From Streptosporangium sp040640155 (GTDB lineage: Bacteria; Actinomycetota; Actinomycetes; Streptosporangiales; Streptosporangiaceae), in NCBI RefSeq assembly GCF_040640155.1, contig NZ_JBFABE010000004.1, positions 124,001 through 188,000 on the forward strand: a stretch of DNA of 64,000 nt, read 5' to 3'. Shown here one piece after another: positions 24,689-32,457 of the stretch; positions within the stretch are counted from its first letter, which is position 1, and every line of letters starts with the position of its first letter. A program made the position numbers and the translations under genes. The notes under the pieces were generated by a model. The model saw only the letters and a program-made list of their open reading frames with translations, had not been told where the DNA came from and ran no database searches.

Positions 24689-25198
24689 ATGTCAGACGAA
24701 GACTCGCTGGACTTTGCCATCGTGATCTACCGGGAGGACGACCGCTGGGAGGCGGAGATGCTCCCGGTGGCGCTCACCTCCGACCTCGAGGGCCTCATCC
24801 ACGCCCTGCGCCAGCAGCCGAGCATGAGCGGCACGATTGGCCTGGTCGCCGTTGGGGATGAGTTCTTCGTGGCGCTACGGGTGTTCGGCGAGAGGGTCGA
24901 GGTCTTCCTCTCCGACATCGCCGCGTCCTGGGACTTCCCGCTCGCCCAGCAGGCGCTGGAGTACCTCGACGTGCCGGTCCCCGACGAGGACGAGCTCGAC
25001 GCGATCCTCCAGGACGAGGAGACGGCGCTCCCCGCGGGAGACCTGTCGATCTTCGCGGACCTGGGGCTCGACGAGATGGAGCTCGGCATCCTGTCCGGGG
25101 ACATCGACCTCCTGCCCGAGGACGTCCTGTCCAGCATCGCCGCGCGGCTCGGGTTCTCCGAGCCGTTCGAGCGCGCCATCGACTCTGTGTTCGGTTGA
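24689..25198 (+). CDS. tRNA adenosine deaminase-associated protein, copy 1
   Basis: A 169-residue acidic protein of the actinobacterial family found next to tadA. It begins SLDFAIVIYREDDRWEAEML, contains VEVFLSDIAASWDFPLAQQALEYLDV and ends with an acidic region (DEDELDAIL, DLGLDEMELGILSGD). Function is unproven; its constant partnership with tadA suggests a role in tRNA wobble inosine formation or in controlling the deaminase. Start at ATG 24689 with GGTGGGG upstream; ATG 24683 and GTG 24677 are possible. It is the first gene of a three-gene operon. Confidence 0.88.
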   Translation: MSDEDSLDFAIVIYREDDRWEAEMLPVALTSDLEGLIHALRQQPSMSGTIGLVAVGDEFFVALRVFGERVEVFLSDIAASWDFPLAQQALEYLDVPVPDEDELDAILQDEETALPAGDLSIFADLGLDEMELGILSGDIDLLPEDVLSSIAARLGFSEPFERAIDSVFG

Positions 25199-25214
25199 AC
25201 CCGGGAGATCGGCC

Positions 25215-25706
25215 ATGCCCTCCACACCATCCGGCAACAGTGTGTTCTCCGCAGCCTTCGTCCGTACGGCGGACGGCTGGAACGGCGCGGAGGTCGACCT
25301 CGGCGAGGCGGAACTCGTCGACGACCTCGGCGACGCCGTCCAGGAGCACCTGGGGCTCACCGGCGACGAGCTGGCGCTGCTCTGCGTGGAGGTGGAGGAC
25401 GAGTGGTTCGCGGTCGTCCGCTACCAGGGAGACCTGGAGCCGCGCGCGTTCCTGTCCGACGTCAACGCGGGCCTGTCCGACGGCCTGGGTGAGCTGCTGA
25501 CCGAGCTCGCCGGGGTGGCCGTCGACAAGGACACCCCCGACCTGGGCGTGCGGCCGGGGGGTGACTTCGAGCTCCTGGAGGACCTCGGCCTGAGCTCCGA
25601 CGAGCTCGTCGAGCTCAGCATGGAGGAGGGCGCGCTCCCCGGGGACACGCTCTCGGTGATCGCCGAGCGGCTGGCCTTCGCGGACGAGCTCGACCGGCTG
25701 CGGTGA
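25215..25706 (+). CDS. tRNA adenosine deaminase-associated protein, copy 2
   Basis: A 163-residue acidic paralogue of the preceding gene, aligning along its length: SVFSAAFVRTADGWNGAEVDL, PRAFLSDVNAGLSDGLGELL and a matching acidic C-terminus (LEDLGLSSDELVELSMEEGALPGD). It starts 16 bp after the first copy and overlaps the tadA start by four bases (GTGA). Two tandem divergent copies suggest duplication followed by specialisation, perhaps forming a heterodimer. ATG at 25215 has GGGAG just upstream. Confidence 0.87.
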   Translation: MPSTPSGNSVFSAAFVRTADGWNGAEVDLGEAELVDDLGDAVQEHLGLTGDELALLCVEVEDEWFAVVRYQGDLEPRAFLSDVNAGLSDGLGELLTELAGVAVDKDTPDLGVRPGGDFELLEDLGLSSDELVELSMEEGALPGDTLSVIAERLAFADELDRLR

Positions 25707-26176
25707 CGGCGCCGGCCGGTTTCGTACGGGAGATGAGGCTCGCCCTGGAGCGGGCGGCAGAGGCGGGGACCCGGGGCGAGGTGCCCGTCGGCGCGGTCGT
25801 CGTCGGACCGGACGGCACGCTGCTCGCGGGCGCGGGCAACGACAGGGAGGCCTCCGCCGATCCCACCGCGCACGCCGAGATCCTCGCGCTGCGGCGGGCC
25901 GCGCGCCTGCGCGGGCAGTGGCGGCTGAACGGTTGCACGCTGGTGGTCACGCTGGAGCCCTGCACCATGTGCGCGGGGGCCGCCGTGCTGGCCCGGGTCG
26001 ACCGCGTGGTCTACGGCGCCGAGGACGCCAGGGGCGGCGCGGCCGGGTCGCTCTGGGACGTCCTGCGGGACCGCCGCCTCAACCACCGCCCCGAGGTCGT
26101 CGGCGGAGTCCTGGCCGAAGAGTGCGCGGCGGTTCTCACGGAATTCTTCACCGCTCGCCGGATGCGCGAGCAATAG
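25703..26176 (+). CDS. tadA: tRNA(Arg) adenosine-34 deaminase
   Basis: A 157-residue zinc deaminase that converts the wobble adenosine of tRNA-Arg(ACG) to inosine. Active-site motifs are HAEILALR (zinc His and catalytic Glu) and PCTMCAGAAV (two zinc Cys). The C-terminal helix FFTARRMREQ is typical. The GTG start overlaps the stop of the associated protein gene (GTGA). tRNA-Ser(CGA) follows 24 bp downstream. Confidence 0.95.
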   Translation: MTAPAGFVREMRLALERAAEAGTRGEVPVGAVVVGPDGTLLAGAGNDREASADPTAHAEILALRRAARLRGQWRLNGCTLVVTLEPCTMCAGAAVLARVDRVVYGAEDARGGAAGSLWDVLRDRRLNHRPEVVGGVLAEECAAVLTEFFTARRMREQ

Positions 26177-26200
26177 CGGTTATCCGGTAGGCTGCTCCGC

Positions 26201-26290
26201 GGTGGAGTCGCCTAGTGGCCGAGGGCGCACGCCTCGAAAGCGTGTGATGGGGCAACCTATCCGTGGGTTCAAATCCCACCTCCACCGCCA
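26201..26290 (+). tRNA. tRNA-Ser, anticodon CGA
   Basis: A complete cloverleaf: acceptor GGTGGAG / CTCCACC, anticodon stem CACGC / GCGTG with loop CTCGAAA (anticodon CGA, reads UCG), long class-II variable arm, T arm GTGGG-TTCAAAT-CCCAC, discriminator G and an encoded CCA end. Confidence 0.97.
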
Positions 26291-26448
26291 CCGAGAGCCT
26301 TCGACCTGCGTGAGCAGGGCGGAGGCTCTTCGCATATCAGGACCTTCTCGCGGGCAGGACCTCCTCGCGGTCAGAGGATCCCGGGGGTGGCGTCGACGAC
26401 CCCGTCCCGGGCCTGTCGCCGTACCTCCCGCAGGAAAGGAATGAGCAC

Positions 26449-27762
26449 GTGCGAATGACCGTGATCGGGTGCGGCCATCTGGGCGCGGCGCACGCGGCCT
26501 CCATGGCGGAGATCGGCCACGAGGTGATCGGCGTGGACATCGACCCCGGCAAGATCGACATCCTGCGGTCGGGGCGCGCCTGGTTCCACGAGCCCGAGCT
26601 GGACGACCTGCTCGCCAGGCACGTGGCGAGCGGCCGGCTCCGGTTCACGACCTCGTTCGCCGAGGCCGGCGCGTTCGGCGAGACGCACTTCCTCGGGGTC
26701 GCCACCCCCGGCATGGCCGACCGCGACGACTACGACCTGTCACAGGTGTGGGCGGCGGTGTCCGCGCTCGCGCCGCACCTGCGCCGGCCGTGCCTGATCG
26801 TCGGCAAGTCCACCGTCTCGGTCGGGACCACGGCGGCCGTCCAGGAGCTGGCGCGCGAACTCGCCCCGGCCGGCCGGGACGTCGAGGTCGCCTGGAACCC
26901 GGAGTTCCTGCGGGAGGGCCACGCGGTGACCGACACGCTGCGCCCGGACAGGATCGTGGCCGGGGTGACCTCGGCCTGGGCCGAGGAGACGATCCGCGCG
27001 GCGTACCGGCCGATCACCGACGCCGGGGTGCCGCTGATCTTCACCGACCCGGCCACGTGCGAGCTCGTCAAGGGGGCGGCCAACGCCTTCCTGGCCACGA
27101 AGATCTCCTTCATCAACGCGGTGGCCGACCTGTGCGAGGCCGCGGGCGCCGACGTCGCCCAGCTCGCCGACGCGATCGGGCTGGACCCGCGGATCGGCCG
27201 CGCCTTCCTGGACGCCGGCATCGGGTACGGCGGGGGGTGCCTGCCGAAGGACACCCGCGCCTTCGCCGCCCGCGCGGGACAGCTCGGCGCGGAATCGGCC
27301 GTGGGCCTGCTGACCACCGTCGACCGGATCAACGCGGGACGGCGGCAGCGGGTCGTCGAGGCCGTCCGCAAGGCGTGCGGCGGAGACCTGTCCGGGAAGA
27401 ACGTGACGCTGTGGGGGGCCGCCTTCAAGGTCGGCACCGACGACATCCGTGACTCGCCCGCGCTCGACGTCGCCGTCCGCCTGCACGCCCAGGGGGCGGT
27501 GGTCACCGTCTACGACCCGATGGCGCTGGACAACGCCAGGGCCGCCCACCCTGAGATCGGCTACGCCGGTGACGCCCTGGAGGCCGCGGCCGGGGCGGAC
27601 GCGCTGGTGGTCGTGACGGCCTGGCCGGAGTTCCGCGCCGTCGACCCCGTGGCGGTCGGTGCCGCCGTGGCCGAGCGGGTCGTGATCGACGCGCGGGGGG
27701 CGCTGGACGAGCCCCGGTGGCACGACGCGTACTGGACACTGCACCGGATCGGCCGCGGGTAG
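26449..27762 (+). CDS. UDP-glucose/nucleotide-sugar 6-dehydrogenase
   Basis: A 437-residue enzyme that oxidises a UDP-hexose to the uronic acid with two NAD. The N-terminal Rossmann motif VIGCGHLGAAHA, the central GKSTVSVGTTAAV and NPEFLREGHAV blocks, catalytic Cys264 in YGGGCLPKDT and the C-terminal Rossmann half (VTLWGAAFKVGTDDIRDSP) are all present. UDP-glucuronate would feed polysaccharide or glycoside synthesis; no glycosyltransferase is nearby, so the substrate is inferred from the family. GTG at 26449 with AGGAAAGG upstream. Confidence 0.92.
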   Translation: MRMTVIGCGHLGAAHAASMAEIGHEVIGVDIDPGKIDILRSGRAWFHEPELDDLLARHVASGRLRFTTSFAEAGAFGETHFLGVATPGMADRDDYDLSQVWAAVSALAPHLRRPCLIVGKSTVSVGTTAAVQELARELAPAGRDVEVAWNPEFLREGHAVTDTLRPDRIVAGVTSAWAEETIRAAYRPITDAGVPLIFTDPATCELVKGAANAFLATKISFINAVADLCEAAGADVAQLADAIGLDPRIGRAFLDAGIGYGGGCLPKDTRAFAARAGQLGAESAVGLLTTVDRINAGRRQRVVEAVRKACGGDLSGKNVTLWGAAFKVGTDDIRDSPALDVAVRLHAQGAVVTVYDPMALDNARAAHPEIGYAGDALEAAAGADALVVVTAWPEFRAVDPVAVGAAVAERVVIDARGALDEPRWHDAYWTLHRIGRG

Positions 27763-27811
27763 CGGAACGGGAGCGGGTCCTGGGCCCCGGTCTTCGGTAC
27801 GGGGTGGGCGG

Positions 27812-28114
27812 TCAGCCCTGCTCGGGCATTTCCAGGACCCGCGCGTGCAGGACCGAGCGCTGGTGCAGGGCCGAGCGCAGGGCGCGGTGCAGGCCGTCCT
27901 CCAGGTACAGTTCGCCGCGCCACTGCACCACGTGCGGGAACAGGTCGCCGTAGAACGTGGAGTCCTTGGCGAGCAGGGAGTGCAGGTCGAGCACCGCTTT
28001 CGTGGTGATCAACGTGTCGAGCCGGACCTGCCGGGGCGGTATCTGCGCCCACTCGCGGTGCGAGAGGCCGTGCGCGGGATAGGGCCGTTCATCGCCGATC
28101 AGCTTGAAGATCAC
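27812..28114 (-). CDS. small ParB-like conserved actinobacterial protein
   Basis: A 100-residue protein (GTG at 28114) beginning VIFKLIGDERPYPAHG. It holds a ParB/sulfiredoxin-like pattern: PRQVRLDTLITTK, then GELYLEDGLHRALRSAL, where the DG-HR tetrad is like the ParB nuclease-fold motif. It is conserved in actinobacteria; similar proteins are sometimes labelled VapB-type antitoxins, but no toxin gene is next to it. A longer start at 28156 adds residues with no sign of conservation. Function unknown. Confidence 0.75.
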   Translation of the reverse strand: MIFKLIGDERPYPAHGLSHREWAQIPPRQVRLDTLITTKAVLDLHSLLAKDSTFYGDLFPHVVQWRGELYLEDGLHRALRSALHQRSVLHARVLEMPEQG

Positions 28115-28335
28115 AGTACGTAGTTTAGGAGAGAATCCCGCCGTTCGCCCGGTCACCCGTCCCGTCCCAGCTCGGAGGGGTCCCCGGTGACGCTCCGGTC
28201 CCCGGCCGGGCCCGTGCTCCCGTGACGGCGGGTGAACCGCCTGGCACGCTGAGCCCGGAGCCCGGAGATTCGGGAGTCGGGAGTCGGTCGCGGGGCCCGG
28301 CCGGGGCGGCGGCCCGGCCGGCCGGGCCGCCGGGA

Positions 28336-29202
28336 TCAGATCGAGCCGGCGAAGGTGTCACACTGGGCGGGCTTTCCAGTCTCGTAGCCGGTGGTGAACC
28401 ACTTGACGCGCTGCGCCGAGGTCCCGTGGGTGAAACCCTCGGGGTTCACCCGGCCCTGGGTGCGCTGCTGGATGCTGTCGTCGCCCACGGCCGACGCGGC
28501 GCTCAGCGCCTCCTCGATGTCCGTCTTCGTGAACGGCTTCTCGAACAGGCCGGTCTCGTAGGCGTTCTTGGCCCAGGCTCCCGCGTAGCAGTCCGCCTGC
28601 AGCTCCAGCCGGACCGAGGCGCTCTCCGGCCCCTGCTGGTCGCCCCGCTGGGCCTTGGCGTTCGTGCCGAGCAGGTTCTGCACGTGGTGGCCGTACTCGT
28701 GCCCGATGACGTACGCCTGGGCGAACGGGCCGCCCTTCGCGCCGAACTTGCTCTCCAGCTCCTTGAAGAAGCTGAGGTCGAGGTAGACCTGGCGGTCAGC
28801 CGGGCAGTAGAAGGGCCCGACCGCGGAGTCGGCGTCACCGCAGGCGGTGCTCACCTGTCCGGAGAACATGACGGTCTTGGCCGGTTCGTACCCCTGGATC
28901 GCCTTGGGCCAGTACTCCTGGATGCTGTTGACCACGCCGACCACCCGGCACTCCTCGTTCTGGTCGGCGTCCTGCCCGGTCTTGCACTGGGCGGAGAGGT
29001 CGGAACTCGGGCCCACGGCCGCGGGTTCGCCGCCACCGCCGCCGGTGACGCCTCCGAGGTCGACCCCGAACACCAGTGCCACGATGAGCGCGATGATGCC
29101 GGCCGCGCCTCCGCCGACGGCCAGGCCGCCGCCGGGAATCCTGCCCCGGCCGCGACTCTCGACCTGTGAGCTGTCCAGCTGGGCGCCATCCTTGAAATCC
29201 AT
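28336..29202 (-). CDS. membrane-anchored neutral zinc metallopeptidase (YpfJ family)
   Basis: A 288-residue protein with an N-terminal membrane anchor (GIIALIVALVFGV near residues 35-47), a short Gly-rich linker and the peptidase domain. The HEYGHH zinc motif is in AYVIGHEYGHHVQNLLG; the third ligand and ELQADCYAGAWA motif follow. Four or more Cys could form disulphides outside the membrane. Substrate unknown. ATG at 29202; a DosR-like palindrome lies about 100 bp upstream, hinting at low-oxygen or nitric-oxide control. Confidence 0.92.
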   Translation of the reverse strand: MDFKDGAQLDSSQVESRGRGRIPGGGLAVGGGAAGIIALIVALVFGVDLGGVTGGGGGEPAAVGPSSDLSAQCKTGQDADQNEECRVVGVVNSIQEYWPKAIQGYEPAKTVMFSGQVSTACGDADSAVGPFYCPADRQVYLDLSFFKELESKFGAKGGPFAQAYVIGHEYGHHVQNLLGTNAKAQRGDQQGPESASVRLELQADCYAGAWAKNAYETGLFEKPFTKTDIEEALSAASAVGDDSIQQRTQGRVNPEGFTHGTSAQRVKWFTTGYETGKPAQCDTFAGSI

Positions 29203-29662
29203 CGCCCGACGTCCCTTCGATCCGCTTGGGGCGCTTCCCCTGCCCCGAGAAGGACCTGACATGCCGGACAGGGAGCGAGTGAGCTGGTGTGTTACGTACC
29301 CTTTTGTAGGCTTTAGTCCCTAAAGCCACATAATTCGGTACGCCGAGCCCGCGGCGAGGTGGCCCGGATCCGGAGGCGCACCGGAGCGTCGCCCTGACCG
29401 CACCGCCCGGCGCGAGACGGCGAGAGGGGCGGCACGACACGATCGCGACGTCATGTGGTCGATGGACGATCGAGGGCCGGGATCTCGTGGTCGAGGACGG
29501 CCCGCTCAGGGCCGAGGACACCCTGAGTCGACCGCGCGGGGGCATCTGCGCCGCACCGGGACCCGGACCACGACCCGGACCACGACCCGGGCCGGGACCC
29601 GAACCGCGGCCCGGGAACCGGGCCGGACCTCGCGCACAGGGGTTCGCGACGAGCCCCGGACG
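29203..29662. other. 460-bp gap between metallopeptidase and tRNA-Ser(GGA) terminator
   Basis: Contains the DosR-like palindrome, an AT-richer segment near 29290-29340, and nearly three copies of the 12-bp word GACCCGGACCAC (29560, 29572, then a variant at 29584). Reading frames crossing it are not gene-like. Confidence 0.5.
29304..29323 (-). promoter_or_regulatory. DosR/DevR-like box upstream of the metallopeptidase
   Basis: Read on the minus strand, 20 bases starting TTAGGGACTAAAGCC match 16 of 20 positions of the DosR consensus as I recall it (TTSGGGACTWWAGTCCCSAA). It overlaps a perfect 8-bp inverted repeat with a 3-base centre (29309-29327). Position: about 100 bp before the start of the metallopeptidase. 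Confidence 0.55.
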
Positions 29663-29699
29663 CGCGAAAGCCCGCTCCGGGACGGAGCGGGCTTTCGCG
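29663..29699 (-). terminator. 16-bp perfect hairpin downstream of tRNA-Ser(GGA)
   Basis: CGCGAAAGCCCGCTCC pairs perfectly with GGAGCGGGCTTTCGCG around a GGGAC loop. It starts 17 bp after the 3' end of the tRNA on the minus strand and is the natural terminator for it. Confidence 0.85.
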
Positions 29700-29715
29700 T
29701 TACGGCTGGTAACCG

Positions 29716-29804
29716 TGGCGGAGGATAGGAGATTCGAACTCCTGAGGGGTTGCCCCCAACACGCTTTCCAAGCGTGCGCCCTAGGCCAACTAGGCGAATC
29801 CTCC
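29716..29804 (-). tRNA. tRNA-Ser, anticodon GGA
   Basis: Read on the minus strand: acceptor GGAGGAT / ATCCTCC, anticodon loop CTTGGAAAG region with anticodon GGA (reads UCC/UCU), long class-II variable arm, T loop TTCGAAT, discriminator G and encoded CCA. It is divergent from the SRP RNA, the usual actinobacterial arrangement. Confidence 0.97.
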
Positions 29805-29885
29805 GTCGAGAAGCTTACCCAACTTTCGAAGTGCGCGGACCACTGATTTCCGACACCGACCACTCGAATCTGAGGTTAGACTGGG

Positions 29886-29978
29886 GGCCGACCCCTCGCG
29901 CGGCGTCATCCTGTGAACCTCCCCAGGGCCGGAAGGCAGCAAGGATAAGCGGGCTCTGGCGGGTGTGCGAGGGGTCTC
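29886..29978 (+). ncRNA. ffs: signal recognition particle RNA (4.5S type)
   Basis: Holds the universal SRP domain IV: CCAGGGCCGGAAGGCAGC with GGATAAGCGGGCTCTGG closing the asymmetric loop and GGAA tetraloop. GACCCCTCGCGC (29890) pairs with GTGCGAGGGGTC (29965) as the terminal helix. It lies just upstream of dnaX, as in other actinobacteria. It binds Ffh to target membrane proteins. Exact ends are estimated. Confidence 0.93.
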
Positions 29979-30013
29979 TTCGTTTACAGGCCCCTCGCAG
30001 GTGGGATCGCCGC

Positions 30014-32389
30014 ATGAGTCTTGCGCTGTACCGCAAGTACCGGCCCGGGACCTTCGCCGAGGTCAAGGGCCAGGAACACGTCACCGAGCCGCTGCGCCAG
30101 GCTCTGCGCAGCGGGCGGATCAACCACGCCTACCTGTTCAGCGGACCCCGCGGGTGCGGCAAGACGTCCAGCGCGCGCATTCTCGCCCGTTCGCTGAACT
30201 GCGAGAAGGGCCCGACCCCCGACCCCTGCGGGCAGTGCGAGTCCTGCGTGGCCCTGGCCCCCACCGGCCCCGGCCACCTCGACGTCATCGAGATCGACGC
30301 CGCCTCGCACGGAGGCGTGGACGACGCGCGCGACCTGCGCGAGCGGGCCTTCTTCGCCCCGGTGTCGTCACGTTTCAAGATCTACATCATCGACGAGGCG
30401 CACATGGTGACCCGGGAGGGTTTCAACGCGCTGCTCAAGCTCGTCGAGGAACCCCCGCCGCACCTGAAGTTCGTCTTCGCGACCACAGAGCCGGAGAAGG
30501 TCATCGGGACGATCAAGTCCCGGACCCACCACTACCCGTTCCGGCTGATCCCGCCGGCCGCGCTGCGCGCGCTCATGGAGGAGATCCTCACCTCCGAGAA
30601 GGTCGCCTTCGAGCCCGCCGCGCTCCCGCTGGTGGTGCGGGCCGGCGCGGGTTCGGCCCGCGACTCGCTGTCGATCCTCGACCAGCTCTACGCCGGTTCC
30701 GGCGAGGCGGGCATCACCTACGCGGGCGCGGTCTCGCTGCTCGGCTACACCGACGGCGACCTGCTCGACGAGGCGGTCGAGGCCTTCGCCGCCCGGGACG
30801 GCGCCCAGGCGTTCCAGGTGGTGAACCGGGTGATCGAGGGCGGCCACGACCCACGCCGCTTCGCCATGGATCTGCTGGAGCGCTTCCGCGACCTGGTGAT
30901 CCTGGCCAACGTGCCCGAGGCGGCCGGCAGCGGGCTGCTCGACAGGCCCGCCGACGAGCTGGAACGCCTCCAGACGCAGGCGGCCTCGATGGGCCCGGCC
31001 GAGCTGACCCGCGCCGCGGAGATCCTCAACGCGGGCCTGACCGAGATGCGCGGGGCCGCCTCGCCCCGGCTGCTGCTCGAACTCATGTGCGCCAGGATCC
31101 TGCTCCCCGGAGCGGCCCAGGGCGAGGCCGCGCTGCTCACCCGCCTGGAACGGCTGGAACAGGGCGGGATCGCCGCCCCCGCGCCCCCCCGGTCCCCCGC
31201 GCCCGCGGCTTCGCGGGCCACGCCCGTGGCACCGACTCCAGCGGTCCAGGCGCCGCCGTCCCAGGCGCAGCCGTCCGCGGCTCCCGCGGCTCCCGCGGCT
31301 TCCGCGGCGCCTCCGGCCGTCCCGCGCGACCAGGCCGCCGGGACGGCGCCCGCCTCCGCCGAGGGGGCCGCCGTCCGCGACGACGACTGGCCCGAGGCGG
31401 TCAGGCCCGGCGCGCCCGGCCAGGAGCGGCAGGCCGGGTCTCCCGGCCGGCACCCCGCCGGCCCGGTGACGGGCGTCCCCCCCGGCGGGGACGCGCCGCC
31501 CGCCACCGGTGGCTCGGTCCCCGGCGCCGGTGCGGCGGACCCCGGTGCGGGAACGGTGCAGCAGGCGTGGCCCCAGGTGCTCGCCGCGCTCAAACGGCGC
31601 AGCATCGTCGTGTGGGCCAACGTCAACACCAACGCCCAGATCGCCGGGGTCGAGGGCAACATCGTCACCCTGGGGTTCGCCCAGGTCGGCGCCATGAGGA
31701 ACTTCACCGGCGGAGGCAAGGACGCGGTCGTCGCCGAGGTCCTCCAGGAGGTCCTCGGCGGTACGTGGAGGGTCGAGGCCGTCGTCGGCGGCGGTCCGGC
31801 CCCGTCGGCCGGGGGACGGTCCCCGGCTCCGCGCCGGCCGGCCGGCCCCCAGCCCGCCGCGCCCCAGGAGCCCGCGTCCCGGCCCTCGACACCCCAGACG
31901 TCGCAGGTGCCGCAGGCACCGCCACGTGACCCCACCCCCGCCACCCCCGCCACCCCCGCCGCTCCTGCCTCCACCGTTCCCGGTCCCCCGGCCGCCTCCG
32001 CGGCGTCCCCGGCGGCACCGCCCGCACCCGCGGCGGGAAGGGGGACGTCCGCCCGGCCGGTCTCTCCCCCCACGGACGAGTCCTGGCCGGACGAGCCGAT
32101 GCCGGAGGATCCCGGTTCGCCTCCCCCGCCGAGTCCCGGGCTGGCCGCCGCCCGTTCGGCCGCCAAGGCGGCGGCGCAGACCGGCCCCAGGGCGCCGGCC
32201 AGGAACGGTGCCAAGGCCGCCGCCTGGCCGGACGCCGTTCCCGGTCGTGCCTCGCGTGGCGCCGCCCCCGACGCCGACGAGGTCGACCCGCTGAACGACG
32301 CGGACGCCGACGTCGACGCGCTCAGCGGCATGGCCCTCATCCAGCGCGAGCTCGGCGGTCAGATCATCGAGGAGATCGACCACACCTGA
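30014..32389 (+). CDS. dnaX: DNA polymerase III gamma/tau subunit
   Basis: A 791-residue clamp-loader ATPase. Residues 1-360 hold Walker A GPRGCGKTSS, the C-x8-C-x2-C-x2-C zinc knuckle (CEKGPTPDPCGQCESC), DEAH-like IIDEAHMVT and sensor motif ATTEPEKV, then the collar domain. The middle ~150 residues and another ~170 further on are Ala/Pro-rich linkers, with a folded polymerase-binding segment between (WPQVLAALKRRSIVVWANVNTNAQI). No A-rich slippery site for a gamma frameshift was seen, so probably only tau is made. ATG at 30014 begins MSLALYRKYRP; earlier frames run through the SRP RNA and tRNA and are not coding. Confidence 0.96.
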   Translation: MSLALYRKYRPGTFAEVKGQEHVTEPLRQALRSGRINHAYLFSGPRGCGKTSSARILARSLNCEKGPTPDPCGQCESCVALAPTGPGHLDVIEIDAASHGGVDDARDLRERAFFAPVSSRFKIYIIDEAHMVTREGFNALLKLVEEPPPHLKFVFATTEPEKVIGTIKSRTHHYPFRLIPPAALRALMEEILTSEKVAFEPAALPLVVRAGAGSARDSLSILDQLYAGSGEAGITYAGAVSLLGYTDGDLLDEAVEAFAARDGAQAFQVVNRVIEGGHDPRRFAMDLLERFRDLVILANVPEAAGSGLLDRPADELERLQTQAASMGPAELTRAAEILNAGLTEMRGAASPRLLLELMCARILLPGAAQGEAALLTRLERLEQGGIAAPAPPRSPAPAASRATPVAPTPAVQAPPSQAQPSAAPAAPAASAAPPAVPRDQAAGTAPASAEGAAVRDDDWPEAVRPGAPGQERQAGSPGRHPAGPVTGVPPGGDAPPATGGSVPGAGAADPGAGTVQQAWPQVLAALKRRSIVVWANVNTNAQIAGVEGNIVTLGFAQVGAMRNFTGGGKDAVVAEVLQEVLGGTWRVEAVVGGGPAPSAGGRSPAPRRPAGPQPAAPQEPASRPSTPQTSQVPQAPPRDPTPATPATPAAPASTVPGPPAASAASPAAPPAPAAGRGTSARPVSPPTDESWPDEPMPEDPGSPPPPSPGLAAARSAAKAAAQTGPRAPARNGAKAAAWPDAVPGRASRGAAPDADEVDPLNDADADVDALSGMALIQRELGGQIIEEIDHT

Positions 32390-32457
32390 CGTCCCGGAAC
32401 GCGGCGCCGGACCCGGCGGGGCCGGCAGCCGCGTTCCCAGCGCCGGGCGGGCCGACG

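Noticed and set aside
29750..30013. N-terminal extension of dnaX upstream of 30014
   Set aside because: It reads through tRNA-Ser(GGA) and the SRP RNA; the conserved start is MSLALYRKYRP.
31150..31560. programmed frameshift making a short DnaX gamma form
   Set aside because: No A-rich slippery heptamer or following pseudoknot was seen in the GC-rich linker.
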